From JACRBT01 sp964474285 (GTDB lineage Bacteria > Chloroflexota > Dehalococcoidia > Tepidiformales > Tepidiformaceae): 12,944 bases of DNA. The DNA is taken from assembly GCA_964474285.1 (NCBI GenBank), contig CAYYSD010000090.1, forward strand, positions 1 through 12,944, in the 5' to 3' direction. A program made the translations under genes and the position numbers. Under the pieces are notes generated by a model. It did not search any database. It saw nothing but the letters and a program-made list of their open reading frames with translations, and was not told the DNA's origin. Positions 11,884 to 12,944 of this stretch are shown piece after piece (the stretch's first letter is position 1; each line of letters begins with the position of its first letter).

Positions 11884-12944
11884 TCAGCGCAAAAAGTCCT
11901 GGTACTTGCGTTTCATCCAGTCGCCCTTTGCGCGGTACTGCGCGGGCGTTGAGAGAGTGCCCCTGCGGCCGGACTCGCGCGCGTACGCAAGGTTGAGCGC
12001 CGCATGGTGGTTCTCGGAGACCTGGCCCATGCGGCGTGCCCGTTCGCGGGCCGCCCGGTTCGTCCACGACCTGCAGTAGTCAATCGCATCCTTCAGCTCG
12101 CCCGAAATGTCGACGATCGTGCCGGCTCCCGGCGGGGCCGCGTTCGGTGGAACAGGAACAGGGCTTTTCACACCGAACATCGTCAGCTGCTGCCCTTCGA
12201 CAAACCGGCCCGTGTGGTCCAGGTATGCGTCCCCGGCCTCGACGACGTCGACAATCTCCGGACGCGTTTGTTCGTCGGCGACGAGTTCGTCATCGTCTCC
12301 GGTCGCCTCGTCTGTCCGGTGTTCATCGCCTTCGAATCCAGGGGACGCCTGCTGTTGAACGGCCGGGGGCGGAAGTTCGCGCTCCAGGTGTTCGATGATC
12401 GATGCCAGGCGCGGGTCACGGCCGATGAACACGTTCAGGAGGTTCTGCGACTCCGGCAGCGCCTGGTTGTACCTCAGCCCGCGCCCGAGCTGCTGGATCA
12501 CGGGTTCACGGCTGAACACTGCGTCCAGCTTGAGGAGAACGCTCACGGTGGGCGCGTCGAAACCCTCGCTCGCTTTGCGCACCTGGATGAGCACGTCGTA
12601 CTTGCCCGCGTGGAAGTCCGCGAGGCGGCGCTCGTTGTCGGCGTCGCTGACATCCGGTCCGGAATGCACGACCGCGCACCGCAGCGACGTGTGCCACTTA
12701 CCAAACAGCCGGGCGAGATGGTTCGCGTGTTCCGTCGTCGCTGCGAAGACCAGGCCCTGGTGCTGACCCCGGGTCGTCGCGATCTTGGCCTGCAATGTGA
12801 GCGCGAATTCACGGACGAGTGGTTGGACGTAGTCTTCGTTCCAGCGAAGTTGCTGCCGGACGCACGATTGGTCGAACTCCGGTAGCTCGGCCATCTCAGA
12901 AGCCGTGAACTCCACGAGTTCGCCATCCGTCGTCCGGAGCTGGA
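11884..12944 (-). CDS. Superfamily 2 DNA/RNA helicase, C-terminal part (5' end outside window)
   Basis: The frame is open to the right edge; about 352 C-terminal residues are visible. The Walker A/B (DEAH) RecA domain lies outside, so only the second RecA lobe is seen. Numbering from the internal GTG at 12915, motif IV is GLVFAATTEHANHLARLF (54-71), motif V is DVLIQVRKASEGFDAP (107-122), and motif VI is QQLGRGLR (141-148, the QxxGRxxR arginine-finger motif). These fit the COG1061-type (SSL2/UvrB-like, DEAD/DEAH) helicases that unwind or translocate on DNA. After the lobe comes a low-complexity acidic linker (about 189-227), then an unfamiliar basic C-terminal region (about 270-343) ending WMKRKYQDFLR. 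The protein's role (repair, restriction-linked or phage-like) cannot be decided without the N-terminus and the upstream neighbour. Confidence 0.82.
   Translation of the reverse strand, partial: QLRTTDGELVEFTASEMAELPEFDQSCVRQQLRWNEDYVQPLVREFALTLQAKIATTRGQHQGLVFAATTEHANHLARLFGKWHTSLRCAVVHSGPDVSDADNERRLADFHAGKYDVLIQVRKASEGFDAPTVSVLLKLDAVFSREPVIQQLGRGLRYNQALPESQNLLNVFIGRDPRLASIIEHLERELPPPAVQQQASPGFEGDEHRTDEATGDDDELVADEQTRPEIVDVVEAGDAYLDHTGRFVEGQQLTMFGVKSPVPVPPNAAPPGAGTIVDISGELKDAIDYCRSWTNRAARERARRMGQVSENHHAALNLAYARESGRRGTLSTPAQYRAKGDWMKRKYQDFLR

Noticed and set aside
10821..11996. Long plus-strand open frame (391 codons) opposite the channel gene
   Set aside because: The minus-strand frame encodes a complete two-helix channel with an RCK domain. 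The plus frame is His/Arg/Pro-rich and crosses the gap into the helicase end.
1..12944. CRISPR array, transposon, prophage, tRNA or rRNA
   Set aside because: Reading both strands I saw no regularly spaced repeats, transposase or integrase motifs, or recognisable tRNA/rRNA sequence.

Overview
The window looks like an ordinary, gene-dense chromosomal segment from a high-GC bacterium. Several features point to Chloroflexota (perhaps Dehalococcoidia or a relative) or Actinobacteria. They are a PI3/4-kinase-like SCO1664-family protein (a family I recall as restricted to those two phyla), an Eis-like acetyltransferase, a secreted right-handed beta-helix protein with a CSLREAI-type motif and two C-terminal GWNN repeats, and a luciferase-like oxidoreductase. 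The assignment is inference. I see no phage, plasmid, insertion sequence, CRISPR, rRNA or tRNA, and no stretch above 100 bases without a gene.

Layout. (1) 2-595, plus strand: 3' end of a luciferase-like flavin/F420 oxidoreductase. (2) 602-6348, minus strand, read right to left: phzF-like isomerase, SCO1664-family protein, metallo-beta-lactamase-fold hydrolase, secreted beta-helix protein, Eis-like acetyltransferase. The genes lie 42-58 bp apart, and nearly every gap carries its own -10-like element, so this may be a string of single genes rather than one operon. (3) 6349-6411: a 63-bp divergent promoter region with a perfect inverted repeat between the two -10 elements. (4) 6412-10815, plus strand: pncC/cinA C-terminal amidohydrolase, CaiD-like enoyl-CoA hydratase, undecaprenyl-diphosphatase uppP, two tandem short-chain dehydrogenases (SDRs), and a YbaK-type aminoacyl-tRNA deacylase. 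(5) 10812-12944, minus strand: a two-helix K+ channel with an RCK domain, then the 3' part of a superfamily 2 helicase that runs off the window.

Two things deserve attention. First, the two SDR genes are one nucleotide apart. The upstream product has a complete Asn-Ser-Tyr-Lys site; the downstream product has lost the Ser and Lys, the NNAG motif and the last glycine of the nucleotide-binding loop. This looks like an active/pseudoenzyme pair, comparable to BbsC/BbsD. Second, several genes have a TANNNT-like -10 element only 6-8 nt before the start codon and mostly lack a Shine-Dalgarno, while genes with a good Shine-Dalgarno have the -10 further away. That suggests mixed leaderless and leadered transcription. 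The rest is recognisable housekeeping or accessory metabolism, and I found no convincing new multi-gene system.
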